From positions 24,850,025-24,914,024 of the forward strand of contig OU612070.1 of the NCBI GenBank assembly GCA_914767715.1: 64,000 nucleotides of DNA. Direction: 5' to 3'. The notes under the pieces were generated by a model that saw only the letters and a list, made by a program, of their open reading frames with translations, did not search any database and was not told where the DNA came from. Origin of the DNA: Membranipora membranacea (Eukaryota > Bryozoa > Gymnolaemata > Cheilostomatida > Membraniporidae). Each line of letters begins with the position of its first letter. The stretch's first letter is position 1. Of the stretch, positions 49,700 through 61,599 are shown piece by piece. The position numbers were made by a program, and so were the translations under genes.

Positions 49700-51040
49700 T
49701 TACTGGTCTGCAGATGAAAAAATTGAATACTTGGCTCCTGGAAAATTACCTGCCTCCTCGACATCTTGATGATCACCCATTGATAGACACAATATACATG
49801 AAGATAAGAAAAATCTAACTGTTGTCATAGTCATCAACGGGAAACCATTTTCCGGTATCTGAATGCTGCAAATGCCATTTAAAAATACACACCTCTATTT
49901 CCTGTTGTTGTTATACTCCAATTTATTCAAAAACACAAGTTGTTCATGATAATAAATGCATTGTCTCACTTTTTTCTTCATTTATATCCACCTCACCAGT
50001 GTACACCTGGCCTTCCAGGTCCTCTGCAAAGTGGAGCACACCTGAAATATCCCTGCCTCTTTTGCTTCTCCATGATTTCCTGTTGTTAGACACCATGTTT
50101 ATGTAGTTACAAAAATGTCTGCTGTTGTCATAGTTATAAATGAGAAACATCTGTCAGGTTTTTTAATGCTGCAAATGACATTTAAAAATACACAAACCAC
50201 AATATTCAGTTGGTGTTTTAACTCCAATTCACTAGAAAACATAAGTCGTTCATGATCGGAAATGCATCGTCTAACCTTTTTCTTCTTTTGTATCCAATAC
50301 TCCAGTGTACTCCTCTAAGATCATTTCAGTCTCATCGATGTGTTTATGAATGCTTGTTCTACCCTCTAAAATGGACAAGGAAGCAATGCATTGAATTCAA
50401 ACCAATCATAATATTTTAAATGGAAGATAATCGGATGACATATCCACCTCTCTCACCTTCTTTTCCTTCCCCAGCGCACCAAAATACTTCTCAAGTGATA
50501 AACAAACCAGTACAGGTAAAGGTTCCATGACGCCAAAATCTTCCCAACTGATCATCTTCATGATCAGCCCGTCAAAAACAATACTTGCATTATGTAGATG
50601 AGGAGATCGCTTCCTACTGCTGCTATAATTATCATAGAGAACACCCATGACAAAACTCTTGACGGTCTGTTTGGTCGCTGTAAATGCCATTTTGAAATAT
50701 ATATAATGCTCCATGTTCCTATACACTCAAAATTTCATGTTTTTCATGATAAGAAATCTATCGCTTCACTGAAGCTCTCGGCGTAATCATCATTATGATC
50801 AGCCCTTAATACGTTGCTTGCATTATATAGATGAGGAGATCGCTTACTCCTGATATGACAATCAGAGAGAAAACCCTTGACAAAACAGCTTTTTGATTGC
50901 TGTAAATGCCATTTTTGAAACGAATAATGATCGGTTTTCCACTCCCAACAATCCAGGCCCTTGACAAACATTTCAGGTATCATAAATATTACAAAATTGA
51001 GTATAAATGACGTTCTTTTCCTCCTACAAAGCAAAACACT
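49700..51040 (-). repeat. Tandem array of duplicated exon-like modules
   Basis: At least four diverged minus-strand copies of one module, beginning near 50911, 50690, 50180 and 49875, each opening with a form of ATGGCATTTACAGC. Encoded similarity: YDNYSSSRKRSPHLHNASIV in one copy, IYNYDNSRHF in another. Two copies end in comparable acidic stretches, LEKYFGALGKEKK and LEGQVYTGEVDINEEK, and a third such end, LEEYTGVLDTKEEK, lies near 50285. Each end is followed by a donor-like GTGAGA or GTTAGA. Related single copies lie at 39461-39102 and 52888-52530. Function unknown. Confidence 0.55.
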
Positions 51041-51529
51041 TGGGTGAATTTCACTGCATAAAAAATTAAAATAAACATGTCATAAAACAAATAGTAAAAA
51101 ATCACTGTGATATACAGAAAAAGTAACATTCTTAATCAAAGGGAATAATCTACAATCTAGGTATTATAACATACTTCCTATGGAAGCTCTAGTATAGTGA
51201 AGATGAGGGCTTCCTGGATCCACGCTGTTACTATGTGAATATACAGTTTACCATTACGGTTATTGACTCCCTTATCAGTAGAATAGTTGAGCAGGATATA
51301 ATTTATGCAACTGTAATAGTGAGAGTCAGCGTATATGAAATGAAGCTAAGTCGTCACTGAGAGCTTGACTGGAAGGTCGACTGGAAGGTTGTCTGAGAGG
51401 TCAACACTACTTAACACAACTGAGATGAGCGACCAATACAGAGGTTTATTGTAAGTGGTGGTTGAATCCATATAAAAAAGTAACATTTGCGCAGTGCTTC
51501 CTTTTAATAAGAAATTCCATCAGTCCTAC

Positions 51530-51970
51530 TTTGATGTCGCTGTCCGGAGGACTTCTGTAGTCTGCAATCTGTTGGCTTGAGGGAGGTCATGCTGGCAGGT
51601 TTGTGCAGCTTCCAAAAATAGCACGACATGAACCTTTCTCTGTCCTCCATGAGAAGTGTGAAGTGAAGTAACATCTTCTTCATTATACATTATACAGTAG
51701 TAGACCTGGTGATCGGGACTGGAGAGCACTGTGGCTCTGTCATCAGGTCTCTTTCCTCTGTATCTGGATCAGTCAAGGCTGGCTGTGAGATCACTACCAT
51801 CGCATGGTGGGGTCTGTCAAAGAAGAAGCGAAAACTGCTTAGTACGGCTTCTTCCGTCATGTCCACGGAGTCTTGGTGAACATTGATGCTGATGGATTTG
51901 TTGATTGAGGCACCATGTTGATAGGGAAGTATCCCTGCCTAATCTTACTAGTGAATCTGTCAATCAGTCA
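51530..51970 (-). pseudogene. N-terminal module of the transposase-like gene, copy 1
   Basis: Minus-strand sequence encodes SISINVHQDSVDMTEEAVLS, FFFDRPHHAMVV and DPDTEERDLMTE, then loses frame. It is homologous to the modules at 55321-54765, 56180-55690 and 59350-59170. Frame breaks indicate decay. Confidence 0.55.
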
Positions 51971-52189
51971 CTGCAGCTCCTGAAGTGTTGGTGAATCGAG
52001 TAAATGTAGTCACATTTATAAGAAACTTTGAAGTAATGAAGGTTATATTTACATGATGCTTTTAATTATGATGATGCTGCTCCTAAAACGGAGCAGGCTG
52101 CATCCTTGTGAGCACACCTAGTTTCACGATGACAAAGTTTGAAGTATTTTATAGATGTTTAAAGATTGATGTAATATGTATATTAGATA

Positions 52190-54440
52190 TCCTCACCGAT
52201 GATGTACCGTTGTAATAATAGTAGACGGATTAGTATACGTCATCATCGACCCTCGCCTTTGCCTCCCTGTGTACTAAAATGTTGTCTACAATGAGAAATA
52301 CAAGCAGTACGCCTCAAAACTATATAAAAAGCTTTGCGTGAGGGCAACTCTGCGCCATCTATTTCAAAATTGATCTATTAATATCTACCTGCATCATATT
52401 TTCACAAATTTATCATAAGACCAACTTTAATATGCTGTGGCTGGCATACACGGCCTTCAATATTTATGCCAATCCAGGAAACCTCCAAGTATTGGGTAGC
52501 CGACCACCCACATCTCTCAGAAGTGTGCTACCCAGTCGGTGTTCTTGAGCTGTCTCTCATTGTTGACATGTATCGATAGCGTAGCTGCCGGCATCCTACT
52601 TTGTTCAAGACTAGAACTAAGAGGTTGAGCCGTACGGAGACAGCATTATGTGAACATTCAGTAGTTTGTTTTGGGTAGGACAGACTTTTATATGCCCAAG
52701 TACTCGAGTTTTTATCAGGTTCCATGACGCCAAAATCTGCCCACCTGATCATCTTCATGATCAGCCCGTCAAAAACAATACTTGCATTTGGTAGATGAGG
52801 AGATCGCTTCCTACTGCTGCTCTAATTATCATAGAGAACACCCATGACAAAACTCTTGACGGTCTGTTTGACTGCTGTAAATGCCATTTTAAAATATATA
52901 AAGCTCAAATTTCCAATTGGTTTAATCCTGCACACTCAAACTTACTGTTTGCTGTTCATGATATGAAATTCAGAACTTCACTGAAGTTCCCGACATTCAG
53001 ATCGTTTCAGGTATCATAAGTATTACAAAATTAAGTATAAATGAGTATTTTTCCTCCTATGAATGTCATTGGATAAAAAATTATGATGAACATGTCATAA
53101 AACAATTTAATAATTGGTAAAAATCAATGCGTTTACGAAAAAAGAAGACATCTCAATCAAATGGAATAATCTAGGTATTCTAGATAGATAGATAGTTTAT
53201 TCCTGTCTCCAACGTAAGTCTGAGAAATATTTTGTCTTGTTAGAGCAATAAAAATGTGAGAGAAAAAAAAAAAATATCAGTTACTAATTGTCAACATACT
53301 GACTATATAAGCTCAAGTAAATACTTATGAGGAGGGAGTCCTGGATCCATGTTGATTCTACCTGAACATGCAGTTTACTATTCATTGTTATTTATTCCCT
53401 TATCAGGAGAATAGGATGTAATTTATGTTACTGTTATAGTGAGTGTATTTGGAATGAAGCCCAGTTGTCACTGAGAGGTCGCCTGAGATGTTGACTGAGA
53501 GGTCAGATGAGAGAGTAATCCAGCAGTTTTTGGGAAGTGTTGGATGAATCGAGTAAATTTAGTGACATTTGTGCAGTGCGCCTTTTAATAAAAAGTTAGT
53601 TAATTAGCCTCTTAGCCCCACCCATTACACCTGGATATATCACTGTAGATAAGTGCCATCAGTGCCTCCTTGATGTCGTTATCTGGAGGACTTCTGTAAT
53701 CGGCAACATAATCTGCTGCCTTGAAATGAGCTTATCATACCAGCAGGGTTGTCAGGTCAACACTGTGAGGAGGTCTGTGATGTCGACTGAGAGGTTGACA
53801 CTATTCTAACACAACTGAGATGAGTAATCACAGGTTTATTGGAAGTGTTGGTTGAATCGAGTAAATGTAGTGACATTTGTGCAATGCTCCTTTTAATAAA
53901 AATGGCTGAGACAATCCTTCAAATCATTCCAGTCGAGAACATATTTGTTCCTTTTCATCTTCTGCTCAATCGCTGTGTGGAAGGTGTCGGCTGACATACT
54001 GGTGTGACCTGAAACAGAGTAACAATAATTAGTGATAATAATAATAATAAATAATGATTGTGGTGAACAATCGAGGTTAGCAAATACAATTTTAAAGTTA
54101 ATGATCAGACTCGGTTTCCCATCGCACCGCATAGAGTGTTTATCAAGACGTATTGCATGGCAATGACGATGTTAAATTTATAATTTCTCACCTGGCTCAA
54201 AATATTTGAGTGTTATCCCCTGGAAGGCGACCTCATCACTGTTGACAAGCTGCACTAGAGACTTGAACAAGAAGTAATTCTTGTTCTGCCCTATGCAGCT
54301 ATCACTCCAGATAGGATAATTATTCTAGCAGTGGACTATCTTATAATGCTTATACTCACTAGGCATGTAAGGTAAAAGTAGTATTTTTGGAGGTCCAGAC
54401 TCAAAATATGCTCCTCTGTTAACTGTCCGATAGACAGGAT
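52190..54440 (-). mobile_element. Transposase-like repeat segment, copy B
   Basis: Matches copy A (38809-40940) from 52361 onward and has an additional left part, 52190-52370, repeated at 56825-57005 (GTGTACTAAAATGTTGTCTA). Compared with copy A it has lost about 410 bp at 54318, where the match jumps from 40413 to 40823. It contains a TAG stop inside the MAFTAVKQ frame near 52825. The duplication seems recent from long identical blocks. Confidence 0.7.
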
Positions 54441-54541
54441 CTTTGCCCTTGCGTAATCTTCGTACGCTGAGCGATAGCACCTCTTGTGCTCAGCGAGCCG
54501 CTCATCCTCGGCTGTGGTGCTGGTGTTACAGTCCATCGAGC
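53893..54541 (-). pseudogene. DUF7869-type transposase-like gene, copy B exons
   Basis: Minus-strand exon 54541-54360 after acceptor TTCTTGCAG encodes TAEDERLAEHKRCYRSAYED, then YARAK and LTEEHILSLDLQKYYFYLTC, and ends at GTGAGT. The next visible part, about 54310-54192, encodes WSDSCIGQNKNYFLFKSLVQ to TLKYFEPG and ends at GTGAGA. The last exon, 54008-53893, begins GHTSMSADTFHTAIEQ, joining in phase. The core exon present in copy A is deleted here at 54318. H-K-x-x-Y-x-x-A, D-L-Q-K, S-D-x-x-x-x-Q-N-K-N and L-K-Y-x-E-P-G-H-T-x-M-x-A-D-x-x-H in this order are the DUF7869 family pattern (established knowledge). It is broken and probably inactive. Confidence 0.68.
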
Positions 54542-54764
54542 CTGCAAGAAGAATAATGATTACTTCCAATGAACGAAGACTAAAATAAGTTTTTTAATGT
54601 CCAGAGTGTTTATACAGCCTTACAGTTCAACTTAGAGTAAATTGACCTGCCAAGTGGTAGTAAACCGCATCTCGTCCGGAAACTCAATTTCATAATAATT
54701 TGTGCAGTGCGCCTTTTAATAAAAAATTAGTTAGTTAGTTAACCTTTTAGCCACACAGCCTCAC

Positions 54765-55321
54765 CCAATACGCCTGGACATATCACTGTTGATAACTCCA
54801 TCAGTGCCTCTTTGATGTCGTTATCTAGAGGAGTTCTATAATTGGCAACATTACCTGTTGTCTTGAGAGGTCCTGTCATACTGGCATTGTTGTGCAGCTT
54901 CTGAAAATAGCACGACATGAACCTCTCTCGGTCCTCCACGAGCCATCTGAAATGCTCGGTATCATCATCTTCATTATACAGGAGTAGACCTGGTGATTGA
55001 GACTGGAGAGCACTGAGTGCCTCTGTCATCAGGTCTCTTCGTTCTGCATATTGCTCAGTCACGGCTGACAAAAAAGTAGCAAAGTTCGACTTCTTTCATC
55101 ATGCCCACGGAGTCTTGGTGAACATCAATGCTGATGGATTGGTCGAGAAGCCCTTTCACGTTCAAAGTTGTTGGTTGAGGCACCATGTTGATAGCCAAGT
55201 ATCCCTGCCTAATCTTACTAGTGAATCTGTCAATTAGCTGAGTGTTAATGAACACCGTTTGATGTTCACCAGTCACTGCAACTCCTGAAGTGTTGATTGA
55301 ATCGACTAAATGTAGTGGCAT
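54765..55321 (-). pseudogene. N-terminal module of the transposase-like gene, copy 2
   Basis: Minus-strand frames encode INTQLIDRFTSKIRQGYLAI, LLDQSISIDVHQDSVGMMKE and, after a small deletion or frameshift near 55066, SALQSQSPGLLLY, WLVEDRERFMSCYFQKLHNN and LDNDIKEALMEL. The module ends GTATTGG before a donor GTGAGG (plus 54759-54764). Its phase (1) fits the exon at 54541-54360, so this is probably the upstream exon of copy B. I do not recognise the module as a known domain. Confidence 0.58.
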
Positions 55322-55689
55322 TTGTGCATTGCAGCCTTTTAATAAAAAAATGTTGGGGTTATTATAAGAACCTTTGAAGTAATGAAGGTTATATCTACAT
55401 GAAGCTTTTAATGAGGATGATGATGCTGCTCCTTAAACGCAAGCATTGAATATTATGACACACAAAACTTTAAGGCTCAGTTTGCAGTCAATAAATTAAT
55501 AGATTCACATTAAACAAAATACTGAATGAAAGAACTTGCACTTTTGACGCTGCCTTAGCCCACAAGTGCAATACCTTTGCGTTTAACACAACTGAGATGA
55601 GGGAGTTATCAGGTGGTATTTTATAAGTGTTGGTTGAATCGAGTAAATGTAGTGACATTTGTGCGACATTTGTGCAGTGCAGTGTTTAA

Positions 55690-56180
55690 ATAAAAAATTC
55701 CATCAGTGCCACTTTGATGTCGTCATCTAGAGGACTGCTATAGTCGGCAAGATAATCTGTTGCCTTGAGGGGTCCTGGCAGGGTTGTGGAGCTTTGGAAA
55801 GTAGCACGACATGAACCTCTCTCTGTCCTACACCAGCCATCTGAAGTGTGCTGTAACATCTTCTTTATCATACAGGAGTAGACCTGGTGATTGGGGCTGG
55901 AGAGCACTGAGTGCCTCTGTCATCAGGTCTCTTTCTCCTGTATCTGGCTCGGTCCTGGCTGGCTGTGTGATGGCTCTCATATTGACACAATGGGGTTCGT
56001 CAAAAAAGTAGCGAAAAATCTTCAGCTCGGCTTCTTCCATCATGTCCAAGGAGTCTTGGTGAAAATCGATGCTTATCGATTTGTCAAAAAGCCCTTTCAG
56101 GTTCAAATTTGTTGGTTGAGGCGCCATATTGACCACAAAGTATCCCTGTCTAATCTTACTTGTGAACCTGTCAATTAACT
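55690..56180 (-). pseudogene. N-terminal module of the transposase-like gene, copy 3
   Basis: Encodes DKSISIDFHQDSLDMMEEAE, FRYFFDEPHCVNM and RDLMTEALSALQPQSPGLLL, then a frame break near 55830 and PLDDDIKVALMEF. It is a tandem duplicate of the module at 55321-54765, offset about 860 bp, and the flanking sequence (GAAGTAATGAAGGTTATAT at about 55376 and 56235) is duplicated with it. Confidence 0.58.
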
Positions 56181-56824
56181 GAGTTTTAATGAAATTTAAT
56201 AAAACAATATTAGGGTTATCATATAAGAACCTTTGAAGTAATGAAGGTTATATATACATGATGCTTTTAATGATGATGATGCTGCAAAACATTGAATATT
56301 ATGACACACAAAACATTATGGCTCAGTTTGCAGTCAATAAATTAATAGATTCACATTAAACAAAATACTGAATGAAAAAATTTGCACTTTTAACGCTGCC
56401 TTAGCCCACAAGTGCAATTTCTTTGCGTGCAAAAGCACCACATTGTTTTCATTATGATGAGAAAACTGATACCTAGTATAACAATAAAAACTTACCAGCC
56501 CTTTCATGAAGACTGACCACAAGGTATATTTGTGTAACCAATGAAAGAGTATGTCGGCCTTTTTTCAACTATTACAAGATATCGCTGGTGCAACAAGCTA
56601 GCCTGTTTTAAAGAAAACCCTTTTTTACAAAATATTATCAAAATTAATGTGAAAGGTCATAATTTAAAGTCTTTAACCACTTTTTTCTTTCGGTATCATG
56701 AAAGATTTTTGCAAGGGATGTAGAAGTCTGTTTTAGGGTGTTGAATATAGATCACATCGATGTTGTTCAATGCTAAGTTTTTGATCGAGTTTTGGCTTGA
56801 AATGGCCTGAAGTGGGAAGGCAAA

Positions 56825-57125
56825 TAAGATATCCTTACTGATGATGACCCATCGTGATATTAGTAGACGGATTTGTATACATCATCATCGGCCCGATCGC
56901 CCTCACCTCCCTGTGTACTAAAATGTTGTCTACAACGAGATTACAAACAGTACGACTCATAACTGTAAAACAAGCTTTGCGAGAGGGCAACTCTGCGCTG
57001 TCTATTTCAAAGTTGATCCACTAATATCTACCTGCATCATATTTTCACAAATGTATCATAAATATTACAAATTAGACAAGACATATAATATTTCGGTGCT
57101 GCGCTTCAGACCACATGAAGCCAGC
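56825..57125. repeat. Copy of the left part of repeat segment B
   Basis: ATTAGTAGACGGATTTGTAT, CTCCCTGTGTACTAAAATGT and ATATCTACCTGCATCATATT match 52205-52400, and GGTGCTGCGCTTCAGACCAC matches 38901 onward in copy A. The short inverted match GATGATGACCC / CATCATCATCGG lies within it. Confidence 0.65.
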
Positions 57126-58206
57126 AAGTTGCCCATAACGGGTCTCTGACATTAAAAAACGTTCAATATTATATATTATTCTTCGCTCCATTGATTATTA
57201 CATCTTGATATCTTGGTATCCTTCATGTAAAATCCATATTTGTTATCTTCATTATCCCATAGTGTGAACTTCCTTTAATGAGTTTCCAAACGGAAGTCAT
57301 GGAAACTATTCAGCTATCCAGCCTATTGTTACCTCCATTGTTAACCAGCTCGGCTAGCCTTAAGCGGTCAACAGACCAGCTAGAAAACCTGAGCTAGTAA
57401 AAATAAAATAAAGTTTGAAATTCTAGCATTGCTCATTATCTCCTCATTTGTCACTGCAGACACAAAGCGTGTTTACAAGCAGCAAGATAATCATACGGTT
57501 AGCTATCAGCCATTGATATTCCATAAACAAAGCCTTTTAATGTTTCCCGTCATAAACGTCATTAAAAATACCACTGGTTACTGCTCAAAACTAGTAGTAG
57601 AGCTTCCCCTTCGGGTGTTCTCTTTCTCGGTGAGTATTCGTTGGTTCTGTAGACATTTCTAATTTTGGATATGTCGGAGGTGTTGTGTATCATCAGGAGA
57701 TGAGACTCGCTGCCTTGGTTCACGATAAAACCTCTCCTGATCCGGTCGTGGTGGGCCGCTGCCCATAGTTGTGAAAATGAATTTGTAATTTTTCTTTTGC
57801 TCAATAGAGTACAATTTGGCCAAAGATTGTCCTAGTATAATCTGCTGCGAGAAGCGTTGTAAATTGTAATTATAAGCCGCCTACTATAAAAGTGGCGGAA
57901 CTTAGACCACTAAATAAACAGTTTTCCCTGAAGCTGTAAACACTCGCACATGTGCAGTCCCTCTTTTTTGAGTTTTAGCTTCACCCCTGAATTCTAAAAC
58001 ATCACTACCCAGCTCTGCCTCCTCAGACGTTGATTAATAATTTGACATAAACATCACATTAACAAGACTGCGCTCAGAACAACAGTGGTTGCTAAGAATG
58101 GTTCTTTCAAGGAAAGGGAGTATTGATAAGAAGATTACCCTGTATTGATAAAAAATGTGCAGGATTGAAATTTGAAATGCATATTTGGATTATTCCATCG
58201 TGATAA

Positions 58207-58990
58207 ACAAAATGATGATTTCAGTCTTCATGATAAAGATACAGGACATCAGTAAAATTTATCCTAAAAATTGAGAAGAATAACATAATCAGTTTTACAA
58301 TGAAATATGCAATCTTAGTTTTAGCAATTTTACCATAATAGTTAAATATAAATATATAATATAATAATATAATATATAAACATACTTACAATTGACATTT
58401 TGATATCTTTGTATCCTTTATGTGTAATCCATATTTGTTTTATTTATTATCCCATAGTTTGACTTCCTTTGATGAGTTACCAAACTTAACTGGAGTTATG
58501 GAAACAAAATGATGATTTCAGCCGTCATGATAAAAATACAGGACATCAGTAAAATTTATCCTAAAAATTGAGAAGAATAACATTATCAGGTTTACAATGA
58601 AATATGCAATCTTAGTTTTAGCAATTTCACCATAACAGTTGAATATAAATATATAATATAATAATATAATATATAAACATACTTACAATTGACATTTTGA
58701 TATCTTTGTATCCTTTATGTGTAATCCATATTTGTTTTATTTATTATCCCATAGTTTGACTTCCTTTGATGAGTTACCAAACTTAACTGGAGTTATGGAA
58801 ACAAAATGATGATTTCAGCCATCATGATAAAATTACAGGACATCAGTAAAATTTATCCTAAAAATTGAGAAGAATAACATTATCAGGTTTACAATGAAAT
58901 ATGCAATCTTAGTTTTAGCAATTTCACCATAACAGTTGAATATAAATATATAATATAATAATACTATAATATATAAAACATACTTACAAT
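58207..58990 (+). repeat. 297-bp tandem repeat, 2.6 copies
   Basis: AATGATGATTTCAG recurs at 58211, 58508 and 58805, giving a 297-bp period with few differences. Each unit ends in an AT-rich TATAAATATATAATATAATA stretch. A diverged unit (ATCCATATTTGTTATCTTC, CCATAGTGTGAACTTCC) lies at about 57206-57310. No coding signal. Confidence 0.92.
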
Positions 58991-59169
58991 AACTGGTGGG
59001 ATAGATGTCAAATTGTCACTTATGTAGGTTTAAAACGTTTGATATGGTTATTTTTTGTTTGCTTCTTGGATATTTGTTATATGTTGCCACTTGTATCCCT
59101 TTCATGTTATATCCATTTTTAGTTTAGTACTTGAATGGGTGCTTGGTGGGGTTTATCAAAAATGTTGTG

Positions 59170-59350
59170 GGAACTCTTTAGTTCGGCTTCTTCCATCATA
59201 TCCGCGGAGTCTTGATGAACATCGATGCTGTTGGATTGGTCGGGAAGCCTTTTCACGTTCAGATTGGTCTGTTGAGGCACCATGTTGAAAGCAAAGAAAC
59301 CCTGTCTTATCTACTAGTGAATCTGTCAATCAGCTGAGTGTTAATGAACA
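59170..59350 (-). pseudogene. Fragment of the N-terminal module, copy 4
   Basis: CATCATATCCGCGGAGTCTT and GAGGCACCATGTTGAAAGCA match the module copies at 51.5-56.2 kb. The minus-strand reading covers only the TSKIRQG to HQDS part. Isolated fragment. Confidence 0.5.
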
Positions 59351-60996
59351 CATATTGGTTCTTGTAACAGCTTGCATTGCACAAAGGCTACTCAATTTCC
59401 CCATTTTCAAGTTGTACCTTTTTGAGTGACTGTCAGCAGACGAAGCGACCTCTCCCTCGCTCCCCACGTTCAGTCGACATAGTGTGTCATCTTCAACTTT
59501 TTCTACTGCTAGCCTGTTCCAATGTCTAACTATAATCTCTTTCATTCCATTGCTAACCATGCAGCCCGGCTAGCTTAAAATTTGAATTTGATTTCGAAGA
59601 TCTTAATGAAACAAATACAGGAAGGAAATTGCGAATATTAACGTTATCCGTTTTACCTTGAAATATGCATCCCCTATCTTCCAAAAGGCCAACAGTGAAA
59701 AGAACAAATTTTTGTTTACATGATGTAACGTGTGACAATGTCTTTGACCATAACCATGATATCTGGCACAACCACTATCCTGTTACCATTCCCAGATGGT
59801 ACACAATATCCAACATAACCTGTTAATTAATAAAGTGGTGTCATGTTGCATTTTTTCATTTCTTTGCTCTCCATTGATGTCATGTATGACAAAGTGAGTT
59901 GGCAATTTTTTTGGTAATATAGTGCTACCTCTTTGCACTCCTACCCTATCATCATTTTTGAGAATTTTTTTTTCTTATGTAAGATTTCAACATCTTGCAG
60001 GGGAAAAATAATATTGGAATATGTAAGACTGTAGCCATTGTCATGGTAGCAATAATCATGTTATAGACATTTGGAACTTAAACAAATAATGCCATATGAA
60101 TTGTTTGCAGCCTACTTGGCAGCAGTGTTGCATCACCTTGCTCAGACGCTGTGCAATCCTTTTCTAGTGTGATGTACCCCATAAATTACTTACAAATTTG
60201 CTTGGAAACATAAAAAAAATTCTGTTAGATTTACAAAAAAACCCACTTTCTATTCCAGGTGAGTGTAAGACCATGATACAAAATAGGTCTAAACTGACCA
60301 CAGTCTTTGATGACAGGATGAGATAATTCAGGTAATACTGCTTCAAAACAAAGTTTTCTCAGTTTGCACATCATGACATTAAAAAGAATTCAAATCAAAC
60401 AAAACCCAAGCGACCGCCATAGTGCGAGAATCCCCCTGACATCGAATCATGCATGTGAGGTATGTGTTGCAGATCAGATCAGTCGTGTATCCGCCCCCAG
60501 TCATGTCCTATGTTTTGACCTAGCTAAGAATATCTTTAGTAATCATTAAGAGTGACTCAGTTATTGTCAAAGTAGAAAGCCATGGTTTGTGTAATTACTT
60601 AATATTACTACCAAAGGTGTGTAAAAGTATCTCAGAATCTCCCTTTGACAGAACCAGTGACTCTAAACTGTTGAGAACATGTTTCAGATTGGCTATCGGG
60701 AAAGCTAAAAGTGCACATCATAATACGCATGTGAACACCTCCACCTTACTAGGAATGGTATCTTTGAACATGTGAATATGTGTGACAGAAGTATTGAGGT
60801 TCAATTCTTAAGCATGACAAAAACATTGCACATCCAGAATTCACCTCAAATAGGTCATGTTTGTTGTGCCATGGTACACATTGCAGTAGAGTTCGAAGCG
60901 TATGTGTTGCTACAGCATCTACAAGAAATCAACACGCATTTCCTTCAAGAAATCTAAGTTTTTCCAGGTCATCTAAACATCATAGTTTATGAGTAG
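59351..60996. other. 1.6 kb without recognisable gene
   Basis: Short open frames on both strands without domains or splice context. Nothing else seen. Confidence 0.45.
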
Positions 60997-61200
60997 ATGT
61001 CAGGAGGGTTAAGGGAAAGGACTTATGATCATATGATCCAGGTTTCATTTAATCTAGCCAGGACCATAAATACGGGAGGTCTATTGTGTGCTTGTATGCC
61101 GTATAAAGATCCCCATATGCCGTTTCATTATAGAGTAGCTGGCCACGACAGGCAAGGGTATAGGGTCACTACCCCACACAAGCCAAGCCAATAGCAAGGC
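60997..61200 (+). mobile_element. Diverged tRNA-derived SINE copy
   Basis: GTCAGGAGGGTTAAGGGAAA, AAAGATCCCCATATGCCGTT and TCATTATAGAGTAGCTGGCC match the SINE at 34826-35175 in order, with deletions. The B-box is degraded (GGTTTCATTTAATC). Confidence 0.6.
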
Positions 61201-61599
61201 GGTATAAATGTTGTGAACGAGTTTAGATGAATGTGGTTACGCGTAATGTGAATGCAAGTAGAGATTTTCATGATTTCACATGAATATGATGAGAAGACAA
61301 CTACAATGTATTACAAATATGTTAACAGTATTAATGAGGACCCCTAGTTCATACATGAATGAACATGGATGATTAGGGAGAGTGAATGAAGTATTAATAG
61401 CAAGAGCGAAGAGTGAAGAGCTTAGCTCGGGGACTCTTGACCCATACACATACACATACACATCTCATACATACACTTAATAATACACTATTCTAAAAAA
61501 CTTTTTATACAACAGAGATCTGATTTTTCCATGTTTTTCTTTCTTATCAGTATTAACAACGTATTTCGTGACAAATTTTTGTCTATGATAGTAATAAAT

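Larger units (their letters stand above)
51452..55690 (-). repeat. Recurrent ~60-bp unit ending TTTTAATAAAAA
   Basis: On the plus strand, GTGTTGGTTGAATCGAGTAA followed by ATGTAGTGACATTTGTGCAA and GCGCCTTTTAATAAAAA recurs, with small changes or truncation, near 51452, 51979, 53537, 53841, 54696, 55287 and 55625, and also in copy A near 40119. In most copies it borders a coding-like module on its right side. Confidence 0.7.
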
